Assembly: GCA_003661365.1 (NCBI GenBank)
Contig: QMVZ01000002.1
Coordinates: 1-36,060, forward strand
Direction: 5' to 3'
Length of the DNA: 36,060 bases
Source: Thermoproteota archaeon
Lineage (GTDB): Archaea > Korarchaeota > Korarchaeia > Korarchaeales > Korarchaeaceae
Position 1 is the stretch's first letter; each line of letters begins with the position of its first letter. Both the position numbers and the translations under genes were made by a program. Below, one piece after another: positions 24,288 through 33,037 of the stretch. The notes beneath the pieces are model-generated. The model worked only from the letters and a program-made list of their open reading frames with translations. It was not told the DNA's origin and made no database searches.

Positions 24288-26900
24288 TTATTTGAAAGAC
24301 TGTGCAAATTGCTCATATTTAGCGATTAGATCTTTGCTTATAGATGGATTTACTTTAGAAAGCGCTTTTTTTAAGTGCTCCATGGTAACTAAGCCTTCTC
24401 CAATTTTTCCTATTTTTTCTCTAATGGCCATGAGTTTAGCTTCTCTACAAACAGCAGCTATGTCTGCACCACTATATCCCTCTGAAAGCTGGGCTAATTC
24501 GTCTAAATCTAGTTCTGCTGTTGGAATGCCCCTTAAATGTACCCAGAAAATCTCTTTTCTTGCCTTTTCATTTGGAGGAGGGATGTATATAAGGTAATCA
24601 AATCTTGCAGGTCTTAAAAGTGCTGGATCCACTTCCCAGGGCCTGTTAGAGGCTGCAAGAACCACAACCCCTTTGAACTCCTTAATGCCATCCATGTTAG
24701 AAAGGAGTTCTCCTACAATACCTGGAAAGCCCTTTCCTCTGGCGGGAGCAATCTCATCGAGCTCATCAAGAAATATTATTGAGGGAACATTTTCTTTCGC
24801 CCTATAGAATGCTTCCTTGATCTTGCTTAAGGCTTTAGTTATGCCTTTACTCAGTACATCAGATCCTGTTAGATAAATGAAAGATACATCGAGTTCTTCA
24901 GCTGCTGCTTTAGACAACATCGTTTTTCCGCAGCCTGGTGGTCCAAATAGAAGGATCCCTTTTACGGGTTCCAGTCTATACTTTTCCATCAAATTAGGAT
25001 GCTTCAGAGGGAGTTCTATGCTCTCTAAGAGTTTAGCTTTGGCTTCTTCAAGATCACCTATATCACTCCATGTGATCCTCTTTTCTTCCTTTTCCCTCCT
25101 TATCCTGCTTCTCTCATAATCTAGTTTGAACCTCTGGAAAGAATCTAGCATTTGCATGGATATGCTGGGCTTCATCGATCCTATCACTTTAAGAAAGTCT
25201 TCTTGAGATATCTTCCTCTTCTTGCCGGTTTTAATGGTCTCGAAGGCGACCATTCTGCTTACCTCTGAGCAAAGAGCTGATAAATCGGCTCCACTGAACC
25301 TTTCCGTGGCTTTTGCAAGGGATTCAAAGTTTACATCTTCAGCTAGAGGGAGATTAGTACATTTGGCCTTTAATATCTCGACTCTTGCCCTGAAATCGGG
25401 TGGAGGAACGTATATCAGTTTATCAAATCTTCCAGGTCTTAGAAGTGCTGGATCCAGAAGATCTGGCATGTTAGTTGCACCCACAACTACTATCCCTCCT
25501 TCAGATCTCATCCCGTCCATCTCGCTTAGCATCAGACTTAAGAGCCTAGGAGTCACATCATCAGACGAGTAGAGATCCCTTCTCTTCCCGATGGAGTCTA
25601 ACTCATCTAAGAAAATTATACAAGGTTTCATGGCTCTGGCTCTTTCAAAAATAGCTAGCAGATTTCTCTCGCTTTCTCCATACCACTTGCTCAATATTTC
25701 TCCTAGTTTCACGTGAATAAAGGATAATCCAGTATTTTCAGCAAGCGTTCTCATTAGAAGAGTCTTTCCACATCCTGGTGGTCCAAATAGAAGGATCCCT
25801 TTGGCCATTTCAACCCCATATTCTCTTGCTAAATCGGATCTAATCAAAGGCCATATTATGGCTTCTGTTAGCTCTTGTTTTACTTCTCCATAATCTGCTA
25901 CCCCTTTAAAGAGCTTTTCTGGATCCATTTCTTTAAGCGTTATCTTTTTTGCTTCTAGTATTTCTCTAATCCCTGCCGGACGTTTTTTGAGTGAAATTTC
26001 TGCTTTTTCAACAGCCTCTTTTCTCTTTAACAAAACTAGAGAGTACCTTATGCTCGTTAAGCCTATCGAAATTGGAAGTGTAATCAAAAAGAGGTTCAAG
26101 TAGCTTTTATCAAGAAAAACTAAGGATAATAGAGCTAGGCTGCCTCCAAGAGAACTTAGAAATGGGCGAGAAATCCCTTCTCTTTTTTCAGATAGATATC
26201 CAGAAATATAGCCCATGAGAGACCAGATAAGAATTATCAAATAGGGTTTCAAATCCTCGAGAAATATACGCGAAAGAGCTAAGTTGATCTGCCCAGATGT
26301 TTTAGGATCAATGCCGTTCTTTAGACCAAGTGCGATAGCATCTAAGAGAATTTTAGGTGTAAATGTTCTTATTGGTGGTTTAGAAGCTTCTAGAACTGGT
26401 AAATCTGCCATAATTGAGGGAAACAGACTTCTCATTGGATTTCCTAGCAATGCAGCTAATCCCAGACACATCAAGGAGGCCACAAGCCCCTGATTCCTCC
26501 CAGAATTCTTCCCAAATTCATATCCTCCAAAGATAACAAGCACAGGAGCCAAGAAGAAGAAAGGTGTTAGGCTGAAATAAACCGCGTCTAGAAGGATCAG
26601 AGCCTCCAATTTATAAGAAGCCACTCCTGCTAGTGCCAATCCCACAGCTAGAAGGTAGAAAAAGCCCAGTCCTCCGAATTGGTAGAAGACTGAAAACGAG
26701 GAAAGTAGCGCGGCTATTCCAAGAGCAAGGACTCCTCTTTTCAGCGACAACACTATCAAGATGGCAAATGCAGCCATCACTACGCTCTTTGGATAGAATG
26801 GAACTTCCGAAATGAAGCCATAAATGAGAGGAGCCGCAGCCAAGGCAAAAGGAAGATCAACATAGGCCAAAACCGAAGAATATGATGATCGTCCATTCAT
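24288..26900 (-). CDS. Polytopic membrane protein fused to two tandem CDC48/VCP-type AAA+ ATPase domains (870 aa)
   Basis: About 300 N-terminal residues with multiple hydrophobic segments; then two AAA domains each with KGILLFGPPGCGKT and IIFLDELD. Confidence 0.88.
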   Translation of the reverse strand: MNGRSSYSSVLAYVDLPFALAAAPLIYGFISEVPFYPKSVVMAAFAILIVLSLKRGVLALGIAALLSSFSVFYQFGGLGFFYLLAVGLALAGVASYKLEALILLDAVYFSLTPFFFLAPVLVIFGGYEFGKNSGRNQGLVASLMCLGLAALLGNPMRSLFPSIMADLPVLEASKPPIRTFTPKILLDAIALGLKNGIDPKTSGQINLALSRIFLEDLKPYLIILIWSLMGYISGYLSEKREGISRPFLSSLGGSLALLSLVFLDKSYLNLFLITLPISIGLTSIRYSLVLLKRKEAVEKAEISLKKRPAGIREILEAKKITLKEMDPEKLFKGVADYGEVKQELTEAIIWPLIRSDLAREYGVEMAKGILLFGPPGCGKTLLMRTLAENTGLSFIHVKLGEILSKWYGESERNLLAIFERARAMKPCIIFLDELDSIGKRRDLYSSDDVTPRLLSLMLSEMDGMRSEGGIVVVGATNMPDLLDPALLRPGRFDKLIYVPPPDFRARVEILKAKCTNLPLAEDVNFESLAKATERFSGADLSALCSEVSRMVAFETIKTGKKRKISQEDFLKVIGSMKPSISMQMLDSFQRFKLDYERSRIRREKEEKRITWSDIGDLEEAKAKLLESIELPLKHPNLMEKYRLEPVKGILLFGPPGCGKTMLSKAAAEELDVSFIYLTGSDVLSKGITKALSKIKEAFYRAKENVPSIIFLDELDEIAPARGKGFPGIVGELLSNMDGIKEFKGVVVLAASNRPWEVDPALLRPARFDYLIYIPPPNEKARKEIFWVHLRGIPTAELDLDELAQLSEGYSGADIAAVCREAKLMAIREKIGKIGEGLVTMEHLKKALSKVNPSISKDLIAKYEQFAQSFK

Positions 26901-27142
26901 CCTAGGCAGCTCCTTCTTAAGTTTGAGGGAAAATCTTATCGTATTATTATTGCCATCTTGAGCTATAACCTCTTCCTTGGAATGGACCGCTTAATCTGAA
27001 ACCATGTCTTATGACTTTTTCACAATATAAAATTGTCCTTGGAAAGGATCAAGCGTTCAGAGATTTTGAAGCATATTTACTTAGATTAACAGAAAACAAA
27101 GTTAAACTGAGTTAGGGATGCTGCGATCCCTGAGATAAGTCA

Positions 27143-29194
27143 TCAATAGAGCGGAAGTAGCCCTGTTTGGATAGCAACGACTTCTGTTATATCTAAAACC
27201 TTCAGCTTGTTCCCTTTAAGTGATTGAGCACCCTCTCTCAAGCTAAGTTCACAGAAAGGACAGGCCGTGATAATGAATTCAGCTCCTGTTTCTGCTGCTT
27301 GTTTAGCTCTTTCAATTGAAACCTTGCCGCTAAGGTCTGAGTTCGACAGTTTTAGTAGACCGCCCCCTCCACAGCAGAAACTGTCTTCTTCTATTTTCTC
27401 CATTTCAACTAAGTCGGATCCAACGAGCTTCAAAACAATCCTTGGCTCTAAGTAAATGCCATCGTGTCTACCTATATCACAAGGATCGTGATATGTTGCC
27501 CTAATTCTTGGTGCAACAAGGTTTAGCCTGCGCTGGGAGCATAGCGAGTAAAGTAGCTCCGTAGAATGAATCACCTCAAAGCCGAGTTTTATTCCCAGCA
27601 GCTTGGTGTAGAAATGCTTGAACACCCTATAACACCCAGCGCACGTAAACACCACTTTTTTGGCTCCTTTAGCTCTTATCGCTTCAATGTTGTGTATTGC
27701 CATCTCTTTCAATCCCAAAATGTCTCCAGCTAACAGGAGAGGGTATCCACAACACCACTCCTCCTCTCCGAGGATCGTAAAGTCTTCACCCACTGCTTTT
27801 AGTATGTGAACCATAGCGTCTGGCACTCCAGAGAGGGCCCTAAAGAAAGAAGCATTGCAACCAATGAAGTACACGGTTTCAGCTTTGCCTTTCAGGATGT
27901 CATCTACCGTCACTTCAAAATACATAGGGGCAGCCTCTGGCCCAAGTTTATCTATCGCCTTTTTGTTCCTAGAAAGCCTAAACCTAACCCACCATAATCT
28001 CTCCTTGTTGTCTCTTCCAAGAGGATTGTGTACATTTCTAATGGTTCTAGAAAACTCTACTAGAGATTCTGGCATCCATGCAGCTTTTGCCATTAGCATT
28101 CTGAGCATCAAATAAATAGAGTCTGTTTTTATGGCTAAAGGACAGTTCTTGCTACAATAACCGCAAAGTGCGCATTCCCAAATCATTTTCTCTAGAGATT
28201 GTCTTTCTATAATCGGGCTAAATATCCTGAAAATAGAAGATGTTTGGTTATATGCTCTATATATGCCTCTAAGCCTAGTACCTGGTATGTGAGCCTTCTC
28301 TCCTGACAAACTGTAAGTGGGGCAATTTGAAGTACAATTACTGCACGTAACACAGGTTTCAAGGGAAAGTATGAACTTTCCTGGGAGAGTAGAGAAATCA
28401 ATTCCTCTTTCAGAAATTTTTTCCTTTGTCTCGGCTTTTTCAGCATATTCTATAAGGTTTGGAATAAACTCCTCTGCCATTTCCTCAATAGAACAGGATG
28501 CTACGTTCGGTATTGCGGATATAATGTGAATCAGCTTGCTAAAGGGTAAATACATTAGGAGAAGCTGAGCCGCCATAATGTGTATTAAGAAAGACGGTAT
28601 GTTGGGAGTTTTCTCAATTCTTAAGATGATACCTGGCAAGAATCTTATTGTCATTGATTTAAGAGAATCTGGAGGCAGTAACCTCATAGCAGTACCAGAG
28701 GCCACAGTTAGCAGAACCAAAGCAGTTGCTATGTAATCTTCTGGTTCTGAATGCAGTCTGAGCGTTTTATTGATCACTCTATAAACCATTAGCCCTGCTA
28801 GAAGAATTGTGGATGCTATTCCGATATACAGGGGAAATGTCTCAACCAAAAAGCTAGTGATGTTTATGCTAATTCTCTCAAGACTTTCTTTAGACCAGAC
28901 TCCAAATCCCCTTAGATGTCCAAACAAAATCATGAAAATAGCAGCATGAAAGCCAAGACTTTGGAACCAGAAGGCCTTTCTTTGTTTATAAATCTTAGAA
29001 AACAACAATAAATCTGAAATAGTTTTTTTCACAAAATAGGGGAACCATTTGAATGGAGAGCTGCTTGTTCTTATCCAGTTTCCAGCTCTAACCCATCTTT
29101 TTACCTTTAGAATAATTCCCCCTACAAAGAAGCTTAGTGTAACATATGGCAATACCTGTGCGACTAGCCAGAAGATGGTCTCCTTAGGAGTCAC
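27143..29194 (-). CDS. Membrane NarI-type cytochrome b plus 4Fe-4S plus CCG-domain fusion (HdrDE/DsrMK-like; candidate ETF:quinone oxidoreductase, EMO/FadF-like)
   Basis: N-terminal TM region with His residues; CVTCSNCTSNCPTY and CALCGYCSKNCPLA; CCG motifs WCCGYPLLLAGD...CAGCYRV and FCCGGGGLL...CPFCE. Confidence 0.87.
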   Translation of the reverse strand: MTPKETIFWLVAQVLPYVTLSFFVGGIILKVKRWVRAGNWIRTSSSPFKWFPYFVKKTISDLLLFSKIYKQRKAFWFQSLGFHAAIFMILFGHLRGFGVWSKESLERISINITSFLVETFPLYIGIASTILLAGLMVYRVINKTLRLHSEPEDYIATALVLLTVASGTAMRLLPPDSLKSMTIRFLPGIILRIEKTPNIPSFLIHIMAAQLLLMYLPFSKLIHIISAIPNVASCSIEEMAEEFIPNLIEYAEKAETKEKISERGIDFSTLPGKFILSLETCVTCSNCTSNCPTYSLSGEKAHIPGTRLRGIYRAYNQTSSIFRIFSPIIERQSLEKMIWECALCGYCSKNCPLAIKTDSIYLMLRMLMAKAAWMPESLVEFSRTIRNVHNPLGRDNKERLWWVRFRLSRNKKAIDKLGPEAAPMYFEVTVDDILKGKAETVYFIGCNASFFRALSGVPDAMVHILKAVGEDFTILGEEEWCCGYPLLLAGDILGLKEMAIHNIEAIRAKGAKKVVFTCAGCYRVFKHFYTKLLGIKLGFEVIHSTELLYSLCSQRRLNLVAPRIRATYHDPCDIGRHDGIYLEPRIVLKLVGSDLVEMEKIEEDSFCCGGGGLLKLSNSDLSGKVSIERAKQAAETGAEFIITACPFCELSLREGAQSLKGNKLKVLDITEVVAIQTGLLPLY

Positions 29195-29379
29195 CGCCTT
29201 TGATTGAAACGAATTTATTAAAAATTAAACAACATTTCACGAAGTCTCTCTTTGCTAATGTATATGCTTGAAACCCTGTAGTTAGTAAACCCGGTTTTAT
29301 TTCCAACAAAGGTAAGTTTTTGGAGACATATTTATGAAAGATTTTATTCTTTCTTCTGGTTCACCGATTGGTGATGTGA

Positions 29380-29796
29380 GTGGCAAGCGTCGAGGATTTC
29401 AAAGTGCCAGAGGGTTTGTATTACTCAAAGGGGAACATGTACGTTAAAGTAGAAGACGACATAGTAGTAGTCGGTTTGACGGATTATGGGCAGCATCTTG
29501 CTAAGAAAATCGTTTTCGTTGAGCTACCCCTTGTCGGCGATGAAGTATCTCAAGATGAGCCAATAGGTACTATTGAGAGTGGTAAATGGTCTGGGCCGAT
29601 TGAGTCCCCCATCTCAGGGGAAGTTATAGAGGTAAATGATAGATTAGAGGATGAGCCAAGCCTTCTCAACGAAGATCCTTATGGAGAAGGGTGGATAGCT
29701 AAGATAAGGCCATCGAATTTGGAAGAAGAGTTGAAGAACTTGATGAATAAGGATCAGTACATTGAGTTCATCAGAGAAGATCTAAAGAAAAGATAA
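29380..29796 (+). CDS. GcvH-like lipoyl carrier protein
   Basis: MYVKVEDDIVVVGLTDYGQHLAKKIVFVELPLVGDEV...IESGKWSGPIESPISGEVIEVNDRLEDEPSLLNEDPYGEGW; putative lipoyl Lys69. Confidence 0.88.
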   Translation: MASVEDFKVPEGLYYSKGNMYVKVEDDIVVVGLTDYGQHLAKKIVFVELPLVGDEVSQDEPIGTIESGKWSGPIESPISGEVIEVNDRLEDEPSLLNEDPYGEGWIAKIRPSNLEEELKNLMNKDQYIEFIREDLKKR

Positions 29797-29990
29797 TCTG
29801 CAATCTCACTCATGATTTCTGCCAACAATCTAATCCACCCCTTTCACTTCTTGTTTTTTGAAGCTCTTACTTTGATTTTTGGCCTTTTTTGATTTCTTAT
29901 TGCTATGGAATAGTTGTTTCCCACAACATTTCTTTGTGTTCTTTGGTTATGTTTTTATCCACCGGATTCTTAGGAGAGTAAGGTGGTTAA

Positions 29991-30431
29991 GTGTCTGTAA
30001 AGGAGGGTAGCAAACTACTTGTCAGACAGATATCTGCTATAGTGATAACCTTCGTACTATTGTGGTTGTTCATGAGGGTTTACATAATAGACAGCATCGT
30101 AATCCCATTAGTTGGCATAACTGTCTCAGACGTGATTGTGGTTCTGCTAGCCCTCATTATGGCTGGACTCATCAAGGGCTTGGGAAGACCTCTTTCAATG
30201 ATATATGAAGAAAGCCTTCCAGAGAGGGCACAAGTAGTATCAGATATTACAGATCACATACTAAACCTAGTTGACTTGTCTGTACTTTACATTTATCTCA
30301 GAAACATGCTTGTAAGAATCCTAGAAATCTATATAGGCCAAGCAGCTAATCCTGAGATAATTTATGATGTGATATTCCTTATAGTTGGACTTCTAATGGT
30401 TTACAGCATAATAAAAATCCTTACAAGGTAA
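29991..30431 (+). CDS. Small integral membrane protein, about 4 TM segments
   Basis: 146-aa ORF with SAIVITFVLLWLFMRVYII, VIVVLLALIMAGLI, VLYIYLRNMLVRIL, VIFLIVGLLMVYSII hydrophobic segments; no family recognised. Confidence 0.7.
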   Translation: MSVKEGSKLLVRQISAIVITFVLLWLFMRVYIIDSIVIPLVGITVSDVIVVLLALIMAGLIKGLGRPLSMIYEESLPERAQVVSDITDHILNLVDLSVLYIYLRNMLVRILEIYIGQAANPEIIYDVIFLIVGLLMVYSIIKILTR

Positions 30432-30464
30432 TTTGTAGTGCCTCTCCTCACAAAAACTTAATAG

Positions 30465-31589
30465 ATGTTACTTTTGGTTTCTTTGATGCCGGAAAAGTGG
30501 AGGTTGTTGGATCTAGGAGCTTTGAACGGATACGCCATCCAATCAGTATATGAATCAGTGGCTAAATCCGTAGGGGAGGGAAAATCACCTAATACGCTCA
30601 TTCTCTGTTATCCTTCAGATCCTTACGTATGTATAGGCGTCCATCAGATCGTTTTCAAAGAGGTAGACGTGGAATATTGCACAACTCATGGAATACCAAT
30701 AGTAAGGAGAAGGCAGGGAGGGGGAGCAGTCTATCTAGACGATGGCCAACAGTTCTATCATCTAATCATGAAAAGCAAAGGAATGATGGATGTAGAAGGA
30801 TTCTACAGGAAATACCTCCAGCCTACCGTTTATGTATATAGGAGATACGGGCTTAACGCCGAATACAGACCCATAAATGACGTGGTGGTAAACGGTAAAA
30901 AGGCATCAGGAAATGCTGCAGAAACTATTGGCGGGGCGGACATATTAATTGGGAACGTTATAATGGACATAGATCCAAGGAAGCTAGTTAGCGTACTCAG
31001 AGTTCCGGATGAGAAGTTCAGAGACAAGTTAGCATCCTCTATGGAGCTGTGGCTTACTTCATTGAAAAAAGAACTTGGGTACGTACCTCCTAGAGAGGAA
31101 GTTAAGGAATACCTCATAGAAGGTTATGAGAAGACCCTAAAGATAGAATTAGAGCCTGGAAGTCTTACTGAAGATGAAAAGGAGGAATGGGCAAAGCTGA
31201 TTGAGGAATTCAGATCTGATAGATGGACGTATAAGAAGGAGTTCGAACATGAAAGGCTTTTAGAAATCATAACCGGAAAGTGCACTAAGGTTTCTGAGGA
31301 TGTGCAGGTTTGCGAAGCAACTTACAAGGCAGAAAAACTCCTTAGGATCATAATAGAGGTTTCGAAGGGCAAAATAACTGATGTGGTTATCTCTGGAGAC
31401 TTCTTCATGGAACCTTACACTGCATTGAGGCTTCTAGAGGAAGAGCTCGTCGGAGCTAAACTCGAAAGAGATGAGCTCTCAAAAAAGGTAAAATCCTTCT
31501 TCGAGAAGGCTGGAGTAAGGTTGGTGGGAGCTAAACCAGAGGACTTGGTTGAAGCACTAATGAAAGCTAGCGAGAGACCTCACCTATAA
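30465..31589 (+). CDS. Lipoate-protein ligase A family with C-terminal accessory domain (LplA-LplB-like fusion); possible start at ATG 30487
   Basis: RRRQGGGAVYLDDGQQFYHLI, NDVVVNGKKASGNAAE, IGNVIMDID; C-terminal FEHERLLEIITGKCTKV...LLRIIIEVSKGKITDVVISGDFF. Confidence 0.85.
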   Translation: MLLLVSLMPEKWRLLDLGALNGYAIQSVYESVAKSVGEGKSPNTLILCYPSDPYVCIGVHQIVFKEVDVEYCTTHGIPIVRRRQGGGAVYLDDGQQFYHLIMKSKGMMDVEGFYRKYLQPTVYVYRRYGLNAEYRPINDVVVNGKKASGNAAETIGGADILIGNVIMDIDPRKLVSVLRVPDEKFRDKLASSMELWLTSLKKELGYVPPREEVKEYLIEGYEKTLKIELEPGSLTEDEKEEWAKLIEEFRSDRWTYKKEFEHERLLEIITGKCTKVSEDVQVCEATYKAEKLLRIIIEVSKGKITDVVISGDFFMEPYTALRLLEEELVGAKLERDELSKKVKSFFEKAGVRLVGAKPEDLVEALMKASERPHL

Positions 31590-31924
31590 GATCCGTGCTT
31601 AGATCTGTTGTATGTTGATAGAAATGCTGCAGCAAATCTGTTAGCGTGTTTTTCGGTTCCTCTGTGCTTACCAAGCATGATCCTGATGTGATGGTAAAAC
31701 TCATGTAAAATTATGTAGGGGTTGGTGTAGAAATCCCCGTCAGCCAGATAGATAGTCTTATCTTTAGCTGAGTATACAGCAAGTGCCTTAGAGTGACCTT
31801 TGACGTGCTTTACCTTTATCTTTGGTTTGTCCACTTCAAATTCAGTTGCGAGCGTGCTCAGGGCTTTTTCTGTCTTTCCTTCTAAAATCAGCCTTACGAT
31901 CTCAGCCCTGAACTTTTCGTCCAT
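31580..31924 (-). CDS. Minimal zincin-like protein (ImmA/IrrE M78- or SprT-like, 114 aa)
   Basis: IILHEFYHHIRIMLGKHRGTEKHANRFAAAFLSTY: HExxH plus downstream E..ANRFA reminiscent of M78; convergent 10-nt overlap with ligase gene. Confidence 0.7.
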   Translation of the reverse strand: MDEKFRAEIVRLILEGKTEKALSTLATEFEVDKPKIKVKHVKGHSKALAVYSAKDKTIYLADGDFYTNPYIILHEFYHHIRIMLGKHRGTEKHANRFAAAFLSTYNRSKHGSYR

Positions 31925-32055
31925 TTTGAATTCTCCAGCCGATTTATTGAACCCCTTCAGCTCAATTCATATAATAAAAATACCTTGGAGTGAAAGATTT
32001 GAGCTTCTATCATATATTGAATTGCCTTTCATAGTTTGAGCTGTTCAAAGTACCT

Positions 32056-32615
32056 TTAATCGTTAGTTTTAGGTAGAAATATCTTGTTAATGAATCTGAT
32101 AAGTTCGGGCCCAACAATTGAAAAAAGAGCGGCGTTAGAAAGTTCATGAACTAAGGCAAAGGGAATTCCAGCTAGAAGAGCTATTGTTAGGGGGATCTTA
32201 AACGTCAGCGCAAAGACAGCGTTGGTGAGGAAATCATAAGTGAGGGTGCAGAGCAAACCTAGCAGGGCTAACTCAGCTCTACCTGCTTGGGAGGATTTTC
32301 TCCTTAAAATCCCCCCAAGATCCCATAAATTGTTTCGGCTAATGCGGTTGCTATCAAGATCGTGGGAACCCAGCCATAAGGGTTGAGAAAACCATATACA
32401 ATCCAGCTGAGAGCGCCAACTATTGCACCGTCCAATGGTCCAGCTATGAGACCAGCAACAAAGACCAGCAAGTCCATGAATTTGACATTTGGTATCCAAA
32501 CAAGAGCATAATTAGACGAAACGGAGAGTGCCACTAGGATAGCGATCAATGACACCCTTATAGAAGGGGTTAGGGTTTTGGAAGCGGACTTTGTGAAGTA
32601 TCCTCGTAGTACCAA
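32056..32615 (-). CDS. ECF-type transporter substrate-binding (S) component-like membrane protein, split into two frames at a G6 run (programmed frameshift, pseudogene or sequence error)
   Basis: ORF 32304..32615 ends ...AETIYGILGGF*; the other frame continues LGGILRRKSSQAGRAELALLGLLCTLTYDFLTNAVFALTFKIPLTIALLAGIPFALVHELSNAALFSIV. One extra G joins them. Confidence 0.7.
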
Positions 32616-33028
32616 AGCAATACCTCCTTATCGCTTACTACGTACTTATCTGCAGCTACTGGCCCCTCTTGCCAACCACCCCAGTCAGTCCATATCCACC
32701 ACATCCAGTAGAAGGGATGCTCGTTCTTCACCCCATTTATTGATTCCACAAGAACTCCCATCCCAGGATATGCGGTGTAGTTAACATCTGCTACGAGCGC
32801 AGTTACATCAAATAAGGTTGAGCCTGCTGGAACTTGTGTCCCATTGTACCATTTTATGGTACCGTTCCAGAACTTTATTCCCAAGTTTACTTCGATTTTC
32901 TCTTTGGATAGTGCTTTTTTAACCTCTTTTAATTGATAAAAGGAATATACTGCTAACATACTTGAAGAAATAGCCCATATTACCAACAAAATGCTAAGCA
33001 GAGATATCCTGTTTATTGGATGGATCAT
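32570..33028 (-). CDS. DUF4430-domain protein with N-terminal membrane anchor/signal
   Basis: ISLLSILLVIWAISSSMLAVYSF anchor; GSTLFDVTALVADVNYTAYPGMGVLVESINGVKNEHPFYWMWWIWTDWGGWQEGPVAADKYVVSDKEVLLWYYED. Confidence 0.8.
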   Translation of the reverse strand: MIHPINRISLLSILLVIWAISSSMLAVYSFYQLKEVKKALSKEKIEVNLGIKFWNGTIKWYNGTQVPAGSTLFDVTALVADVNYTAYPGMGVLVESINGVKNEHPFYWMWWIWTDWGGWQEGPVAADKYVVSDKEVLLWYYEDTSQSPLPKP

Positions 33029-33037
33029 CCATCCAAT
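33015..33037. promoter_or_regulatory. 23-nt perfect palindrome ATTGGATGGAT-C-ATCCATCCAAT, putative operator
   Basis: 11-bp perfect arms; spans the DUF4430 start codon and abuts TATA-like CTTTAAAG (33041-33048) serving the divergent DUF4443 gene. Confidence 0.75.

Noticed and set aside
25222-25572. 116-aa plus-strand ORF inside the AAA gene
   Set aside because: Antisense shadow of the AAA coding frame.
27114-27131. AGGGAT-GCTGCG-ATCCCT hairpin after the NarI/CCG fusion gene
   Set aside because: Only 6 bp; expected by chance in a window of this size. Possible terminator element but not separable from noise.
30629-30841. 70-aa alternative-frame ORF inside the lipoate ligase gene
   Set aside because: Out-of-frame shadow of a conserved LplA core.
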